A stretch of DNA of 64,000 bases from Brucella intermedia LMG 3301 (GTDB lineage: Bacteria; Pseudomonadota; Alphaproteobacteria; Rhizobiales; Rhizobiaceae). Every line of letters starts with the position of its first letter. Position 1 is the stretch's first letter. This document shows positions 55,761-64,000 of the stretch, one piece after another. The notes beneath the pieces are model-generated. The model did no database searches. It saw only the letters and a list, made by a program, of their open reading frames with translations, and was not told the DNA's origin. The DNA lies in contig NZ_ACQA01000001.1 in the NCBI RefSeq assembly GCF_000182645.1, positions 558,001 through 622,000 on the forward strand. Reading direction: 5' to 3'. A program made the position numbers and the translations under genes.

Positions 55761-56010
55761 ACCACGAGGCGGAACGCGGCCCCAATTTGGCCAAAAGATG
55801 TTTGTTAAGCGCCTGAAACGGCAATTGATATAGTCCTGCCCGAGGACTCATGATAACGGTGGCGAGAAATTTGAATGCTTCGCAGCTACGACGTGCGGCA
55901 AGCCGCGAAGGGATTGACTAAATTTTAGTCCCCAATCGTAGTATGAATAGCCTTATGGCGCTGGAATCGTTCCGGTATTTCTCTCCGTGGGAGAGCGGGA
56001 TTACACGCGT

Positions 56011-57879
56011 ATGAGTTTGAAATATCCATGGCAGAGACTGGCGCTTTTGCCCCGCGCCAGCAAACAGATTATCCTGATGCTGAGCGACTGCGCTCTGCTG
56101 TTGCTGAGTGCCTATATCGCGTTCGTCATCCGGCTCGGCTTCGTTTTCGTGCCGAACGAGGGACAAACGTTCCTGATTTTCATCGCGCCCGTTCTGGCAA
56201 TTCCGGTCTTTATTCGCTTCGGCCTCTACCGCGCCATTATCCGCTATCTGGCGGAACGTGCGATCTGGCCGATTTTTCAGGCCACGGCCATTGCCTCGCT
56301 GTTCTGGGTTGCGCTGGTGTTCCTGATGGAACTCTACGGCAGCACGGGCCTGCCGCGCTCGGTTCCGCTGCTCTATTGGCTTTTGAGCACCGTTTTCATC
56401 TCGGCCAGCCGGTTCGGTGCGAAATGGCTTTTGCGAAGCGCTGAATCCGACAAACGTTATACGAGTTCCGCATTGATCATTGGCGTGGGCGAACCCGCGC
56501 GCCAGCTCGCAACCGCGCTTCGCAGCCATAGCGACACATTGGTTGTTGGCTTTGTCGATCCTGATGGCCAGCTCAACGGCATGGATATCGTGGGACTGCG
56601 TGTCTACGGTGTGGAAGACATTCCCGCCCTGATCGAAAACTACGGCATCAAACAGGTGGTCGTATCGGAACCGGGGCTGGAACAGAAGCAGCGTCAGGAT
56701 TTTGCGCGGCTTCTTGGGCGCCTCCCAGTCAATACGCGCATTCTTCCGCCGATTGCCGATCTGACGGCAGGCAAATATCTGGTCAGCTCGCTGCGCAATG
56801 TTGAAATCGACGACCTGCTCGGACGCTCGCCGGTGCCGCCGGACGCGGCCCTGTTGCGTGAAGTGGTCGAGGGGAGGCGCATCATGGTGACGGGGGCCGG
56901 CGGATCGATCGGCAGCCAGCTTTGCCGCACCATTGCGCAATGGAACCCCGCCTCCATCGTCCTTTTCGAATCAAGCGAGTTCGCGCTTTACAACATCGAC
57001 AGGCAACTGAGACAGATAGCCGGTTGCGAGATCGTGCCGATTCTCGGTACGGTGAGCAGCCGCGAATGCGTCGAGAAGGCCATTCGCGACCACAATGTCG
57101 ATACGGTCTATCACTGCGCAGCCTACAAGCACGTGCCGCTTGTCGAAAAGAACCCGTTGGTCGGCATCTTCAACAATGTTTTCGGCACGCTGGAAGTGGC
57201 CCAGGCGGCTCTTGAGACCGACGTCGAACGCATGGTCCTCATCTCGTCCGACAAGGCAGTGCGGCCAACCAATGTGATGGGTGCAACCAAGCGCTGGGCC
57301 GAACTGGTCGTATATTATTGCGGTATGCTCGCCGAGCAGTCGGGAAAGAGGAAGGCGTTCTATTCGGTGCGTTTCGGCAATGTGCTCGGATCGAACGGTT
57401 CGGTCGTTCCGCTTTTCCGCGAGCAGATTGCCAGTGGCGGTCCGATTACACTGACCCATGACGACATGACTCGCTATTTCATGTCGATCAAGGAAGCCGC
57501 CGAGCTTATCGTGCAGTCCGGTGGCATCGCCGCATCCGGCGACACGGTTCTGCTGGAGATGGGCGAACCGGTCAGGATTCGCGATCTGGCAGAGAACATG
57601 ATCCTGCTGGCAGGGTTGACCGTTCGTAATGAAGAGAACCCGCATGGCGATATTGCCATCGAGGTGACGGGAATTCGCGAAGGCGAGAAGATGTACGAGG
57701 AACTCTTCTACGATCCGTCACTGGCACAGCCGACGCGCCATCCAAAGATCATGCGCGCGCCGAAAGGCAACAAGGCAGCCGTGGATGTTCCAGCCAGCCT
57801 TGCCGCATTGCGCATTGCGATGGAAAGCGGCGATGTCGATGCGGTCCGCAAGGTTCTGTTCGACGTTATAACTTCCTGA
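56011..57879 (+). CDS. wbkD: FlaA1/WbpM-like nucleotide-sugar epimerase/dehydratase (WbkD-like)
   Basis: A 622-residue membrane protein with four N-terminal helices (about residues 15-140), a CoA-binding-like Rossmann domain (LIIGVGEPARQLATAL) and an SDR domain with TGAGGSIGSQLCRTIAQWNP. The active site has HCAAYKHVPLVEKNP, SSDKAVRPTNVMGATKR (Met in place of the usual Tyr of YxxxK, as in WbpM-type dehydratases). It probably makes a UDP-sugar for O-antigen, e.g. UDP-QuiNAc type. ATG 56011 preferred over GTG 55987. The gene name rests on resemblance to Brucella wbkD. Convergent with wbkF by a 14-bp overlap. Confidence 0.88.
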   Translation: MSLKYPWQRLALLPRASKQIILMLSDCALLLLSAYIAFVIRLGFVFVPNEGQTFLIFIAPVLAIPVFIRFGLYRAIIRYLAERAIWPIFQATAIASLFWVALVFLMELYGSTGLPRSVPLLYWLLSTVFISASRFGAKWLLRSAESDKRYTSSALIIGVGEPARQLATALRSHSDTLVVGFVDPDGQLNGMDIVGLRVYGVEDIPALIENYGIKQVVVSEPGLEQKQRQDFARLLGRLPVNTRILPPIADLTAGKYLVSSLRNVEIDDLLGRSPVPPDAALLREVVEGRRIMVTGAGGSIGSQLCRTIAQWNPASIVLFESSEFALYNIDRQLRQIAGCEIVPILGTVSSRECVEKAIRDHNVDTVYHCAAYKHVPLVEKNPLVGIFNNVFGTLEVAQAALETDVERMVLISSDKAVRPTNVMGATKRWAELVVYYCGMLAEQSGKRKAFYSVRFGNVLGSNGSVVPLFREQIASGGPITLTHDDMTRYFMSIKEAAELIVQSGGIAASGDTVLLEMGEPVRIRDLAENMILLAGLTVRNEENPHGDIAIEVTGIREGEKMYEELFYDPSLAQPTRHPKIMRAPKGNKAAVDVPASLAALRIAMESGDVDAVRKVLFDVITS

Positions 57880-58900
57880 AGCGACCTCGGAAATCCAGCA
57901 GCAGTACCAGCGTCGCGACGACTGCCACGAGCGGGAAGGCGACCTGCGTGATTGTGTTGTCGAGAGCGAGCAACGCAATGGCGCAGGCGATGAGAACCAG
58001 ATTAAGCAGCGCCACATGACCGACGACCTTCAGCACGCTCCAGCCCGAGCGCTTCGCTGTCTGGTAAGCATGCTTGGAATGCGCCTTCAGGATATTCTCG
58101 CCATGGCTCAACCGCATCACGATGGTCGTGCCTGCGTCGAGAATATAATAAAGCGGCAGGATCAGCGCGACGACGATATGCGTTTCGCGCGCAAGCAGGA
58201 TCAGCGCCGTGCCTGTAATCAACCCAAGCGGCAGGCTTCCTGAATCACCCAGAAAAATCGTGGCTGGCGGGCGGTTGAACAGCGCGAACCCCAGAATTCC
58301 GCCCGCCGCGATAATTGCGATGCCGCCGCTCTCCAGCCCGGCGAGACCAAGGGCGGCCAAAATGCCGATTCCAGCCAGCGGAATCCCTATGCCCGCGGCG
58401 GTCATCAGGTCGAGACCATCCATGAAGTTGGTCACATTGATCGCTACCATGAGCGCAATGACGATGAGCGCAGTCTCCAGCCAATGCGGCAAAAGCTCCG
58501 GCAACAGCCGGAAATCCGGTCCCAGACCGTAAACAACGAGCCCGGCAGCGATGAACTGCGACCCCAGCCGGACAATTTCCGAGAGCTCGTAGCGGTCATC
58601 CAGCCCTCCGACGATCCAGAGCAATAGCGAGGCTCCCGAAAGACAGAGCGACAGTTGAGCGCTGACTTCCAGATCCGGGGCGAAGATCAGCAACGTCGCA
58701 ATGATTGCAGGAATGAGCGCCAGCCCGCCGATCTGTCGGGCCACTGTGGTATGGTTGGAACGCGAACTCATGCGGGCCGCAAGAAAGCGCTCGGGCAAGA
58801 GCCGGTTCAGCAGATAGAGACCGATGCCGCACAAGGCAGCGCTCACGAGAAATGAGATCAACAGAAACAGCATAGTGAACACCGAGAACACAGTTTTCAT
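57866..58900 (-). CDS. wbkF: WecA/MraY-family undecaprenyl-phosphate sugar transferase (WbkF-like)
   Basis: A protein of about 344 residues with roughly eleven helices. The family's Asp motifs are visible: GGLDDRYELSEIVRLGSQF, NVTNFMDGLDLMTAAG and IFLGDSGSLPLGLITG. A HSKHAYQ segment on the cytoplasmic loop is typical. It transfers a sugar phosphate to undecaprenyl phosphate to start O-antigen assembly. The start is set at ATG 58900, but no clear ribosome binding site is visible. Its 3' end overlaps wbkD by 14 bases. The name rests on resemblance to Brucella wbkF. Confidence 0.88.
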   Translation of the reverse strand: MKTVFSVFTMLFLLISFLVSAALCGIGLYLLNRLLPERFLAARMSSRSNHTTVARQIGGLALIPAIIATLLIFAPDLEVSAQLSLCLSGASLLLWIVGGLDDRYELSEIVRLGSQFIAAGLVVYGLGPDFRLLPELLPHWLETALIVIALMVAINVTNFMDGLDLMTAAGIGIPLAGIGILAALGLAGLESGGIAIIAAGGILGFALFNRPPATIFLGDSGSLPLGLITGTALILLARETHIVVALILPLYYILDAGTTIVMRLSHGENILKAHSKHAYQTAKRSGWSVLKVVGHVALLNLVLIACAIALLALDNTITQVAFPLVAVVATLVLLLDFRGRFRKL

Positions 58901-58969
58901 AGGAAGTAGCAGCTTTGAAGCGGGACGCAAATCGACGGTTTCGCTTTATGTGACGGCCAGTGGTCCTGG

Positions 58970-59075
58970 AGCACGTCTCCCGAAAGTGGGAACCGGTTTC
59001 GGGCTAAAGACATGCGTGAAAACTGGAGTTTGAAGCATGTCACTTGAACAGGATAAAGCGCGACATGCTCTGGTG
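58970..59075. repeat. Dispersed palindromic repeat (CATGTCTCCCGAAAG family) near tRNA-Gln
   Basis: CACGTCTCCCGAAAGTGGGAACCGGTTTCGGGC, followed by AAAGACATGCGTG and GAAGCATGTCACTTG...GACATGCTC. It is the same family as the one at the smc end (36279). Confidence 0.7.
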
Positions 59076-59192
59076 TTGAAAACGTTCTTCACGGGGGCTG
59101 TTAGCTTGCGCGGGATTTCGCGATTAGGCGATTGCGCTCCGGTTTCGAAGCGGCTATAAGGCCGCGCAACCGATTGCTTCGGTTTGATTTGT

Positions 59193-59267
59193 TGGGGCGT
59201 AGCCAAGCGGTAAGGCAGCGGTTTTTGGTACCGCCATTCCCTGGTTCGAATCCAGGCGCCCCAGCCA
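59193..59267 (+). tRNA. tRNA-Gln (anticodon TTG)
   Basis: A full cloverleaf: acceptor TGGGGCG/CGCCCCA, anticodon stem GCGGT/ACCGC with loop TTTTGGT (anticodon TTG), T-arm CCTGG-TTCGAAT-CCAGG, and an encoded 3' CCA. It lies at the left edge of the IS-rich part of the O-antigen region, a usual type of site for mobile insertions. Confidence 0.97.
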
Positions 59268-59905
59268 TAATGTATGATTAAGCTCACAATACTGTTTATT
59301 TTGTTTAATTTTTCCAAGAGAAATTCGGTTTTCTCAAGTTTGCGAGAAACTTGGAAGTAAGGTGGTCTTACAGGTTCTGGAAATTTGGTGTCAGTCAATC
59401 TTCTTTGATGAGGAGCGTTGTTGGAGAGTGACAAATCTCTAGCGCTGACCAGGATCCTTCGCGCTTCCCACAGGATGAGAACGCCGCCAGTATACTTGGA
59501 TTCCAGAGAAACGATACGTTCACGTAGGCCACAGAGAATGTGGACATATCCCCTTTTGGTTTGACAATCGTAACCGATGTTCCCTCCCCACGTTGTCCTT
59601 GCCTATCGTTTTTGGGACAAGCCTTCCTTTGACCTTCGGCTGGATCGAAAAGCTATGCCATTAAGTGAAAGTCGCTGCTATCGGGAGTGATCGACATTCT
59701 CTGATTGATTGCAAAGCAGCTTGGTTCCAGATGTCTAGGAGAAAGCAGTTTCAAAGGGATTTGCCACGACATTCTCGGATCATTCATTAGCCGCTATAAC
59801 GATCTCGAAGGTTATTGCGCTCTAGGTTCAATCGACATTCAGGATTCAATTTTTCAGTGATGTGTGATTCATAGATTTCCAGATTCGGTGACCTGGAGCC
59901 TGTTG
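59268..59905. other. AT-rich, gene-poor stretch after tRNA-Gln
   Basis: No gene is supported. A 7-bp hairpin (CAAGTTT-GCGAG-AAACTTG, 59335-59353) is visible. The base composition is lower in GC than the core genes, as expected of acquired DNA before the IS remnants. Confidence 0.5.
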
Positions 59906-60297
59906 ATGTCAAAACCGAAGCGCTACGAACTGACTGCTGAGCAATGGCGTCGGGTCGGGGATTTGTTGCCCGGCAAGCCCGGAGATTTGGGTCGCTCTGG
60001 CACGGACAACCTTACTTTCGTCAATGGTGTGCTCTGGGTGCTGCGCTCGGGTGCGCATTGGCACGATCTGCTGAGCGCTACGGCAAGTGGAAGACTGTTC
60101 ACAAGCGCTTCACGCGTTGGTCGAAGGCTGGCGTCTGGGAGCGGGTCTTCACCCACCTCATCGACGATCCCTACAACGATTATGTCAGCCTCGACTCGAG
60201 CCTCATGCGCGCCCATCAGCAGGCAGCCACCGGAAAGGGCGGCGGCCAAAAAGGGGGATCAGGCTCTGGGCGTTCCAGAGGAGGACTGACGACCATG
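59906..60297 (+). pseudogene. IS5-family (IS427 group, IS711-like) transposase fragment
   Basis: It starts MSKPKRYELTAEQWRRVGDL and continues FVNGVLWVLRSGAHWHDL; then a frameshift at about 60070 moves the natural reading (ERYGKWKTVHKRFTRW, SLDSSLMRAHQQAA, SRGGLTT) into another frame. The second half of the gene is missing and the IS66 remnant begins soon after. It resembles the Brucella IS711 transposase by eye. Not functional. Confidence 0.85.
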
Positions 60298-60362
60298 ACC
60301 CCGGAGTCGAGCGTCGGAGAGCAGGTTAGATTTGGTCCTTCAAACCAAAAAGGCCGCCAAAT

Positions 60363-61767
60363 TTACGCTGCTTTGTTCACCCAATTCCACGGCAATAGTT
60401 CACCGATCCGGGTTTGCTTGTGGCCATTGACGATGGCGGTGAGCGTCGCGGTCAGATAGGCCAGCGGGTCAACGGCATTGAGCTTGCAGGTTTCGATCAG
60501 GGAGGCGATGGTCGCGCAGTTCTCCGCTCCAGCGTCATGTCCCGCGAAGAGCGCGTTCTTCCGGTTCAACGCAATGGGCCTAATGGTTCGCTCGACAGAG
60601 CACGATGATGCGCCAGCCACATCCGCATATCGGCGACTAACGGCGCTGACCGTGCCTACCTTCCAGCGAGGCGGGCATTGGCGTCGAGACCGCGCAGCTC
60701 GGCCACGCTTCGATAGAGTTCGCCGATCCGCTTCACGCCTTCCTCGGCAATCGGTGCTGTGCCGGTACGGTGATCTCGATCAGCTTACGCCGGGCATGCG
60801 CCCAACACTAGGCCAGCCGGATGTCGGGACCGGTACGATCCGAGGCGATCAAGCGGTTATATCCAGCGTAACCGTCCGCCTGAAGGACGCCTGTGAACCC
60901 TTGCAATATACGTTCGGCATGGTGTCCACTGCGACCGGGAGCATAGGTGAAGGCTACACCGGGTGGCCCACGCCCGCCCCACGGTCGGTCATCACGGGCC
61001 AGCGCCCAGAAGTATCCAGATTTGGTTTTGCGGGAGCCAGGATCGAGGACTGGCGCACGGGTCTCGTCCATGAACAGCTTGGTGGACCGCTTCAGATCGG
61101 CGATCAGAGCGTCGAAGACCGGGCGAAGCTCGAATGCCGCCTGGCCGACCAAGTCGGCGAGCGTAGAGCGGTCGAGATCAACGCCCTGGCGGCTCATGAT
61201 TTGGGCCTGCCGGTAGAGCGGTAAGTGATCGGCGTATTTGGATACCAGCACATGTGCGATGGTCGCCTCTGTCGGCAACCCGGCGTGGATCAATCGAGCA
61301 GGCGCTGGAGCCGGGGCAACGCCGTCGGTGCAGGCGCGGCAGGCATATTTGGGACGACGCGTGACGACGACGCGGAATTGCGCTGGGATGACGTCCAACC
61401 GCTCGGAGACGTCCTCGCCGATGCAATGCAGGCCGCCGCCGCAGAGCAGGCTTCCCGGTACGATGATGCAGGCAGAGAGCCGCGATTGACGGCACGGGGC
61501 TTAGGCTGCGGCTTTCCCAGAGGGGCCATCGGCTTCATCTTCGGCATGGATAGCAGCAATAGCCGTTTCAAGGTCCTCCAATGCGAGATCGAATTGCTCA
61601 GGATCGGCCTTCTCGGATTTGCGGCCGAAGGCTGCCTGCTTGAAAGCTGCGACCAGCTTCTCCAGTCGCTCGATCCGGTCATCCTTGTGAACTTCACGCG
61701 CTTGCGCCGCGATCAGCATCGCCTTCAGTGCAGCAATGTCGTCTGGAAGATCGTCGGCGTCTAACAT
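60363..61767 (-). pseudogene. IS66 transposase TnpC remnant
   Basis: The N-terminus MLDADDLPDDIAALKAMLIA, then frameshifts around 61400-61500, a middle block with DLDRSTLADLVGQAAFELRP and LQADGYAGYNRLIA, an in-frame TAG at about 60810 in place of the Tyr of the YCWAHARRK motif, and an internal deletion near 60605 that joins AHHRA to SVERTIRPIALNRKNALFAG. The C-terminus ends ELLPWNWVNKAA. Not functional. Confidence 0.85.
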
Positions 61768-61770
61768 GGC

Positions 61771-62136
61771 CGAAGCCTATCAAAACCAACGTCACTTCGC
61801 CGTCGGAATTACCGTCCGAGTCATCGTGCCGCATCTATTCGATGGCGTCCGGCGGTCTCGCCTCTACGGAACGGACGCGATGCCGGTCGAGGCCCGCAAA
61901 CAATGCTTCGAATTGTGCGTGGCCCAGCCGCTTTTAGGCCATCACCAGACCGCTGCCATCCCAGTAGATCAACTTCAACCGGTCTGCTTTCCGCGACCGA
62001 AATACGAAGACCGTCCCTGTAAAAGGTCCTTGCCCAGCTCGTTCTTGACCAACGCCGCCAATCCATCATGGCCCTTGCGGAAATCTACCGGCTTTGTCGC
62101 CACCATGATCCGGACGCGGTTCGACGGAAAGATCAT
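61771..62136 (-). pseudogene. IS66 TnpB remnant
   Basis: It starts MIFPSNRVRIMVATKPVDFR at ATG 62136 (overlapping the tnpA stop as ATGA), has GHDGLAALVKNELGKDL, then a frameshift, the IYWDGSGLVMA block and a TAA where the family has Tyr before KRL. The downstream end is approximate. Confidence 0.8.
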
Positions 62137-62518
62137 GCCGGAACCGCGTAGGCACGCGCGACAGCGGCGATGCGGGCGGGGGATGCGCTTTCTTCCAGCC
62201 GAATGGTGACAGACCCGACGATGATCTCGGGACGGCTGGCTTTTTTGATCGCTGTTCTGAAGCGGGTGGATCAACGATCACCGCTGCGAACTCTATCGCA
62301 TCCTCGGGCGCAGGCAGAACCAGCTTGCCCTGCTGCGCCATCGTTCGCCAGGTGGACAGGTGGTTCGGCTTCAGCCCGTGGCGTTCGACGACCTCATTCA
62401 CCATCACTCCAGGCCGAAGACCCTCCGAAACGATCTGTGCTTTTACCTCGTCCGGCCAGTGCCGGTGAAACTCACGTCCAGACTTCCTGGTCGTGAGAAC
62501 CTCCAATGTACTCTCCAT
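62133..62518 (-). pseudogene. IS66 TnpA remnant
   Basis: MESTLEVLTTRKSGREFHRH, then an HTH region (VVERHGLKPNHLSTWRTMAQ) and FAAVIVDPPASEQR. A frameshift at about 62225 separates this from the natural C-terminus, which ends RIAAVARAYAVPA at TGA 62133. Confidence 0.8.
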
Positions 62519-63021
62519 GGAGAAACTCCCGTTGCTTGTCCATGGATGCGATTCCAGATCAGAGCGGGAAGGACAACGTGGGGGCGGAACATCGGTTACT
62601 GACAATCAGATCAATCAGAGCGCATCGTCAGCAATCTTACGGCTTGCGACGCAAGCTGGTTGAAACTGTTTGCAGGATTTTTTGGTGGGGGCAATGTGGG
62701 AAAAGTTTAAAGAAAACAAAATTTGCAGAGATTGGGAGAACGTTGGTCGTAGACCGCTTTCCTCGCCTATTGACGCCGTCGCAAGACGGCGCAACTCAAC
62801 GATTGATCGTCTTGTCGCCGCATTGTTGAATTAGTTCGCCTGAGAAAGATTCCATTTAAGGCTAATGGACCCACGATCTTCTCTCTGACATTGGAGTGCT
62901 GATGTTATTAGCCAATCGAGGAACAGCGACATTGTCTGCGGAATGCTATTATCACCGGGGTTTTTGACGCGATATTCGTTCTCATATATAGGCCGTCAGG
63001 GATAGCCCTTGCAAAGGAAGT
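62519..63021. other. Gene-free stretch upstream of wzm
   Basis: No supported gene. The left part (to about 62620) may be the end of the IS66 element. The rest is AT-rich and probably contains the promoter for wzm; AAAGGAAG just before 63022 is the ribosome binding site. Confidence 0.5.
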
Positions 63022-63816
63022 ATGATCAATATGGTAATGTCCATATGGAATTATAGACATTTTATATACGCATCCATTTTGGCTGAGTTGAAGGGGCGTT
63101 TTGCGCGCTCGAAGCTGGGTATGTTTTGGTCTATATTGCATCCGCTGGCGCAATCTACGATATATGCCGTCGTCCTCAGTGAGATACTGAGTGCCAAGCT
63201 GCATGGAATAGATGATAAGGCGGCTTATTCCATTTATCTAATCGCGGGACTTGCAAGTTGGAACCTTTTTATCGAGATATTTAATCGTTGTCTGACGGTA
63301 TTTATCGATTACGCGGGTGTGTTAAAAAAGATTGTATTTCCTCGTGTATGCCTTCCGATTATTGTCTGGGGGAGTGCGCTAGTTAATCATATACTTCTGC
63401 TGTTCGCCGCTGCAGTTGTTTTTCTATTTTTTGGCCATTTCCCACATGTGACGTGGTTAGCGATTCCCATCGGAATACTTCTGATTTCAATGTTCGCGTT
63501 TGGGTTGGGGCTATTATTGGGTGTATTCAATATTTTTGTTCGAGATATAGGCCAAGCCGTGGCCGTGATTCTGCAAATTTGGTTCTGGCTCACCCCGATA
63601 GTTTATACGGTCGAAACGGTCCCAGAAAAATTTCGATGGATTGTTGAGTTAAATCCGATGACCGCGTTGGTTCGGCTATATCAAGATGCATTGCTCTTCC
63701 ACCGCTGGCCAAGCGTTGAAACGTTAATCTATCCCGCCGTTGTGTCTCTGACGTTGTTAATTGTCGCGCTTGTCGTATTCAAGCGAGCTAATTCGGAATT
63801 GGTGGATGCATTATGA
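63022..63816 (+). CDS. wzm: O-polysaccharide ABC exporter permease
   Basis: A 264-residue ABC-2 type permease with six helices: IYASILAELKGRFARSKLGM precedes the first, and LIAGLASWNLFIEIFNRC, GLGLLLGVFNIFVRDIGQAV and WFWLTPIVYTVETVPEKFRW are typical of Wzm/TagG/KpsM proteins. It exports lipid-linked O-polysaccharide with the ATPase encoded next (stop and start overlap as ATGA). AT content is higher than that of the core genes. ATG 63022 has a close SD; ATG 63031 is an alternative. Confidence 0.92.
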   Translation: MINMVMSIWNYRHFIYASILAELKGRFARSKLGMFWSILHPLAQSTIYAVVLSEILSAKLHGIDDKAAYSIYLIAGLASWNLFIEIFNRCLTVFIDYAGVLKKIVFPRVCLPIIVWGSALVNHILLLFAAAVVFLFFGHFPHVTWLAIPIGILLISMFAFGLGLLLGVFNIFVRDIGQAVAVILQIWFWLTPIVYTVETVPEKFRWIVELNPMTALVRLYQDALLFHRWPSVETLIYPAVVSLTLLIVALVVFKRANSELVDAL

Positions 63817-64000
63817 GTGACCCAGTTATCGCAGTCGAAAATCTGGGAAAATGTTACCCAGTTTACCAATCAAACATCGATCGTTTCGCGAATTGGTTTG
63901 GCATGTCGATAAGCCCCAAGGAGGAATATTGGGCCATTAGAGACATAAGTTTTAGGTTAGATGCTGGTGAGGCGCTCGCCCTTGTGGGGCAAAACGGCGC
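63813..64000 (+). CDS. wzt: O-polysaccharide ABC exporter ATP-binding protein (partial)
   Basis: Only the first 62 codons are present; the gene runs off the window. ENLGKCYPVYQSNIDRFANW, then EEYWAIRDISFRLDAGEALA and the beginning of Walker A (LVGQNGA) are typical of Wzt/TagH ATPases. It pairs with wzm. Confidence 0.93.
   Translation, partial: MSDPVIAVENLGKCYPVYQSNIDRFANWFGMSISPKEEYWAIRDISFRLDAGEALALVGQNG

Larger units (their letters stand above)
60363..62518 (-). mobile_element. Degenerate IS66-family element
   Basis: Remnants of tnpA, tnpB and tnpC in the IS66 order, all damaged by frameshifts, stop codons or deletion. Intact terminal repeats and a target duplication were not found, so the true ends are uncertain by a few hundred bases. 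It sits between the IS5 fragment and the wzm/wzt exporter. Confidence 0.8.

Noticed and set aside
58946..59434. 162-codon frame on the minus strand spanning the tRNA-Gln
   Set aside because: It runs through a tRNA and a dispersed repeat; composition is that of noncoding DNA.
60478..61224. 248-codon plus-strand frame over the IS66 remnant
   Set aside because: It mirrors the tnpC remnant; the minus strand carries the IS66 motifs.

Overview
The window looks like a chromosome segment of a Brucellaceae alphaproteobacterium (Ochrobactrum/Brucella group). Supporting signs are the alphaproteobacterial cytochrome oxidase order (ctaD-ctaB-coxF-ctaG-ctaE-DUF983-surf1), a CcrM GANTC methyltransferase with CtrA-like boxes upstream, the gene pair resembling Brucella wbkD/wbkF, an IS711-like transposase remnant, and an 8-bp repeat (AGGGCAGT) that matches the Brucella 'HOOF-Print' octamer. 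The species cannot be fixed from the sequence alone.

Layout. 1-4.8 kb: cytochrome c oxidase and its assembly factors. 5-7.5 kb: ispH, thrB, rnhA. 7.5-10.4 kb (minus strand): an S41 protease, a peroxiredoxin and a DsbD-alpha-like exported protein. 10.5-17.7 kb: yqgE, an octamer tandem repeat, then a minus-strand run of thrC, an M16 peptidase, a GNAT acetyltransferase and a frameshifted PAS-GGDEF-EAL protein. 18-26.8 kb: a lipoprotein, a CSS-motif EAL phosphodiesterase, a HAD phosphatase, a ClC channel, ccrM, a second HAD phosphatase and mutY. 27-31.4 kb: a surface-polysaccharide cassette (GT25 glycosyltransferase, O-antigen-ligase-like protein, UDP-glucuronate epimerase) lying between divergent mutY and a DciA-like gene. 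The GT25 gene is cut by a 1319-bp IS3-family (IS2-type) element with a perfect 5-bp target duplication. 31.4-36.3 kb: dciA-like, a DsbA-family protein and smc. 36.6-38 kb: an exported protein and a glyoxalase-fold protein. 38-44.2 kb: an AT-richer accessory stretch with a solitary TraA-type relaxase-helicase and an MNT-HEPN fusion protein. 44.2-54.7 kb: ppdK, a polysaccharide-deacetylase-like protein, a cytochrome c pair (the second TsdA-like and frameshifted), DUF1499, an MBL hydrolase, bioY, allA and uraH. 54.8-55.6 kb: a frameshifted DUF2793 gene with a C10 tract. 56-64 kb: O-antigen genes (wbkD-like, wbkF-like), tRNA-Gln, a graveyard of IS5- and IS66-family remnants, then an ABC-2 O-polysaccharide exporter (wzm, wzt) running off the window.

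Themes. Two cell-surface polysaccharide regions, both containing insertion sequences, and a solitary conjugation-type gene mark the accessory parts. The rest is conserved housekeeping. Three reading frames are broken by single-base changes (EAL protein, TsdA-like cytochrome, DUF2793), two of them at or in homopolymers. They could be real pseudogenes, phase-variable loci or assembly errors. A dispersed palindromic repeat beginning TAGAGCATTT sits directly on the ends of several unrelated genes and supplies their TAG stop codon.
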